A program made the translations under genes and the position numbers. Shown in pieces: positions 63,545-64,000 of a stretch of DNA of 64,000 nt (positions are counted from its first letter, which is position 1; each line of letters begins with the position of its first letter). The notes under the pieces were generated by a model. It saw nothing but the letters and a program-made list of their open reading frames with translations, was not told the DNA's origin and searched no databases. Source of the stretch: Natronosalvus rutilus (GTDB taxonomy: Archaea > Halobacteriota > Halobacteria > Halobacteriales > Natrialbaceae); contig NZ_CP100355.1 in NCBI RefSeq assembly GCF_024204665.1, positions 2,833,451 to 2,897,450 of the forward strand, read 5' to 3'.

Positions 63545-64000
63545 ATGGACCTGCCGACGCCGACGGACCTCAGACAGCGCCGGAACGAACTGGAACTCAC
63601 CCAGAGCGAACTGGCTAACCGGGCCGACGTCTCCCAGCCACTGATCGCCCGCATCGAGGGCGGCGACGTCGACCCGCGACTCTCGACCCTGCGTCGGATC
63701 GTCAACGCTCTCGAGGACGCTGAGGGCGACATCATCCGTGCGGACGACCTCATGCACGAGGACGTGGTCAGCGTCGCCCCCGACGATCCGGTCAGCGAGG
63801 CCGCCCACCAGATGGAACGGGAGGCGTACTCGCAACTGGCGGTCATCCAGGACGGGATTCCAGTGGGGTCAATCAGCCAGACCGAACTGGTACACCTGGA
63901 CGAGGAAGACCGCAACGAACCCGTGGCCGAACACATGGCCGAGAGCTTCCCGACCGTCTCGAAGGACGCGACCCTCGACGAAATTAGCAACCTCCTCGAG
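63545..64000 (+). CDS. XRE HTH - CBS domain regulator (partial)
   Basis: The visible 152 residues begin with an XRE helix-turn-helix (DLRQRRNELELTQSELANRA, VSQPLIARIEGGDVDPRLST). The first CBS motif follows (ADDLMHEDVVSVAPDDPVSE, LAVIQDGIPVGSISQTELVH), then the start of the second (VAEHMAESFPTVSKDATLDE). The gene continues past the right edge. Such archaeal proteins couple nucleotide binding by the CBS pair to DNA binding. The ATG at 63545 follows a short AT-rich promoter. Confidence 0.93.
   Translation, partial: MDLPTPTDLRQRRNELELTQSELANRADVSQPLIARIEGGDVDPRLSTLRRIVNALEDAEGDIIRADDLMHEDVVSVAPDDPVSEAAHQMEREAYSQLAVIQDGIPVGSISQTELVHLDEEDRNEPVAEHMAESFPTVSKDATLDEISNLLE

Overview
This is a haloarchaeal chromosome segment. 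The DNA is GC-rich with many CTCGAG words, the proteins are strongly acidic, and many genes have Tat signals, TATA boxes about 25 bases before leaderless start codons, or ATGA/GTGA start-stop overlaps. Diagnostic genes include a proteasome beta subunit, the GfcR/glucose dehydrogenase pair, a bacterio-opsin-activator type regulator, SAMP-type modifiers and an intron-containing tRNA-Trp of the Haloferax type.

Region 1 (1-1453) is the left flank: a small regulator-like gene, a decayed nuclease gene, and two fragments of the tRNA-Trp 3' end in opposite orientations. Region 2 (1454-21432) is an integrated element of about 20 kb. It is bounded by a 16-bp direct repeat whose right copy is the 3' end of an intact tRNA-Trp gene. 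I read it as a provirus of the pleolipovirus type, closest in plan to the temperate betapleolipovirus SNJ2. Its left end carries a tyrosine integrase with two small partner genes and a divergent winged-helix repressor. Then come cargo genes (LAGLIDADG-like protein, type IV pilin, integrase remnant, Tat protein). A ten-gene structural operon (6940-14168) has a four-helix VP3-like membrane protein, a 967-residue Tat-exported spike with a six-blade beta-propeller, further membrane proteins and a VP8-like P-loop ATPase; two small genes overlap its end. An AT-rich, foreign-looking block (14.7-16.9 kb) carries two unrecognised membrane proteins. A leftward operon (21359 to 17209) of zinc-finger, J-domain, MazG-like and nuclease genes ends in a large candidate replication or regulatory protein.

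Region 3 (21433-64000) is ordinary chromosome: DUF5794 membrane protein, IMP dehydrogenase (guaB), a pilin-like gene broken by a stop codon, aldo/keto reductases, a PAC2 protein, an RsmB-like methyltransferase with its PUA-like partner, a PAS/GAF/Bat regulator, a SAMP/MoaD protein beside an aldehyde ferredoxin oxidoreductase, acyl-CoA synthetase, a formate/nitrite-type transporter fused to Usp domains, methylmalonyl-CoA mutase and epimerase, gdh-gfcR, glutaredoxin, an ATP-grasp protein, a PAPS-reductase family protein, cold-shock protein, YcaO, ThuA and Gfo/Idh/MocA proteins, a frameshifted lipoprotein, psmB, DUF555 and an XRE-CBS regulator cut by the window end.

The most unusual parts are the provirus spike with its propeller, the AT-rich cargo flanked by an 18-bp repeat, and the repeated tRNA-Trp tails showing serial integration at one site. 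All family names come from reading the translated sequences; no database search was possible.
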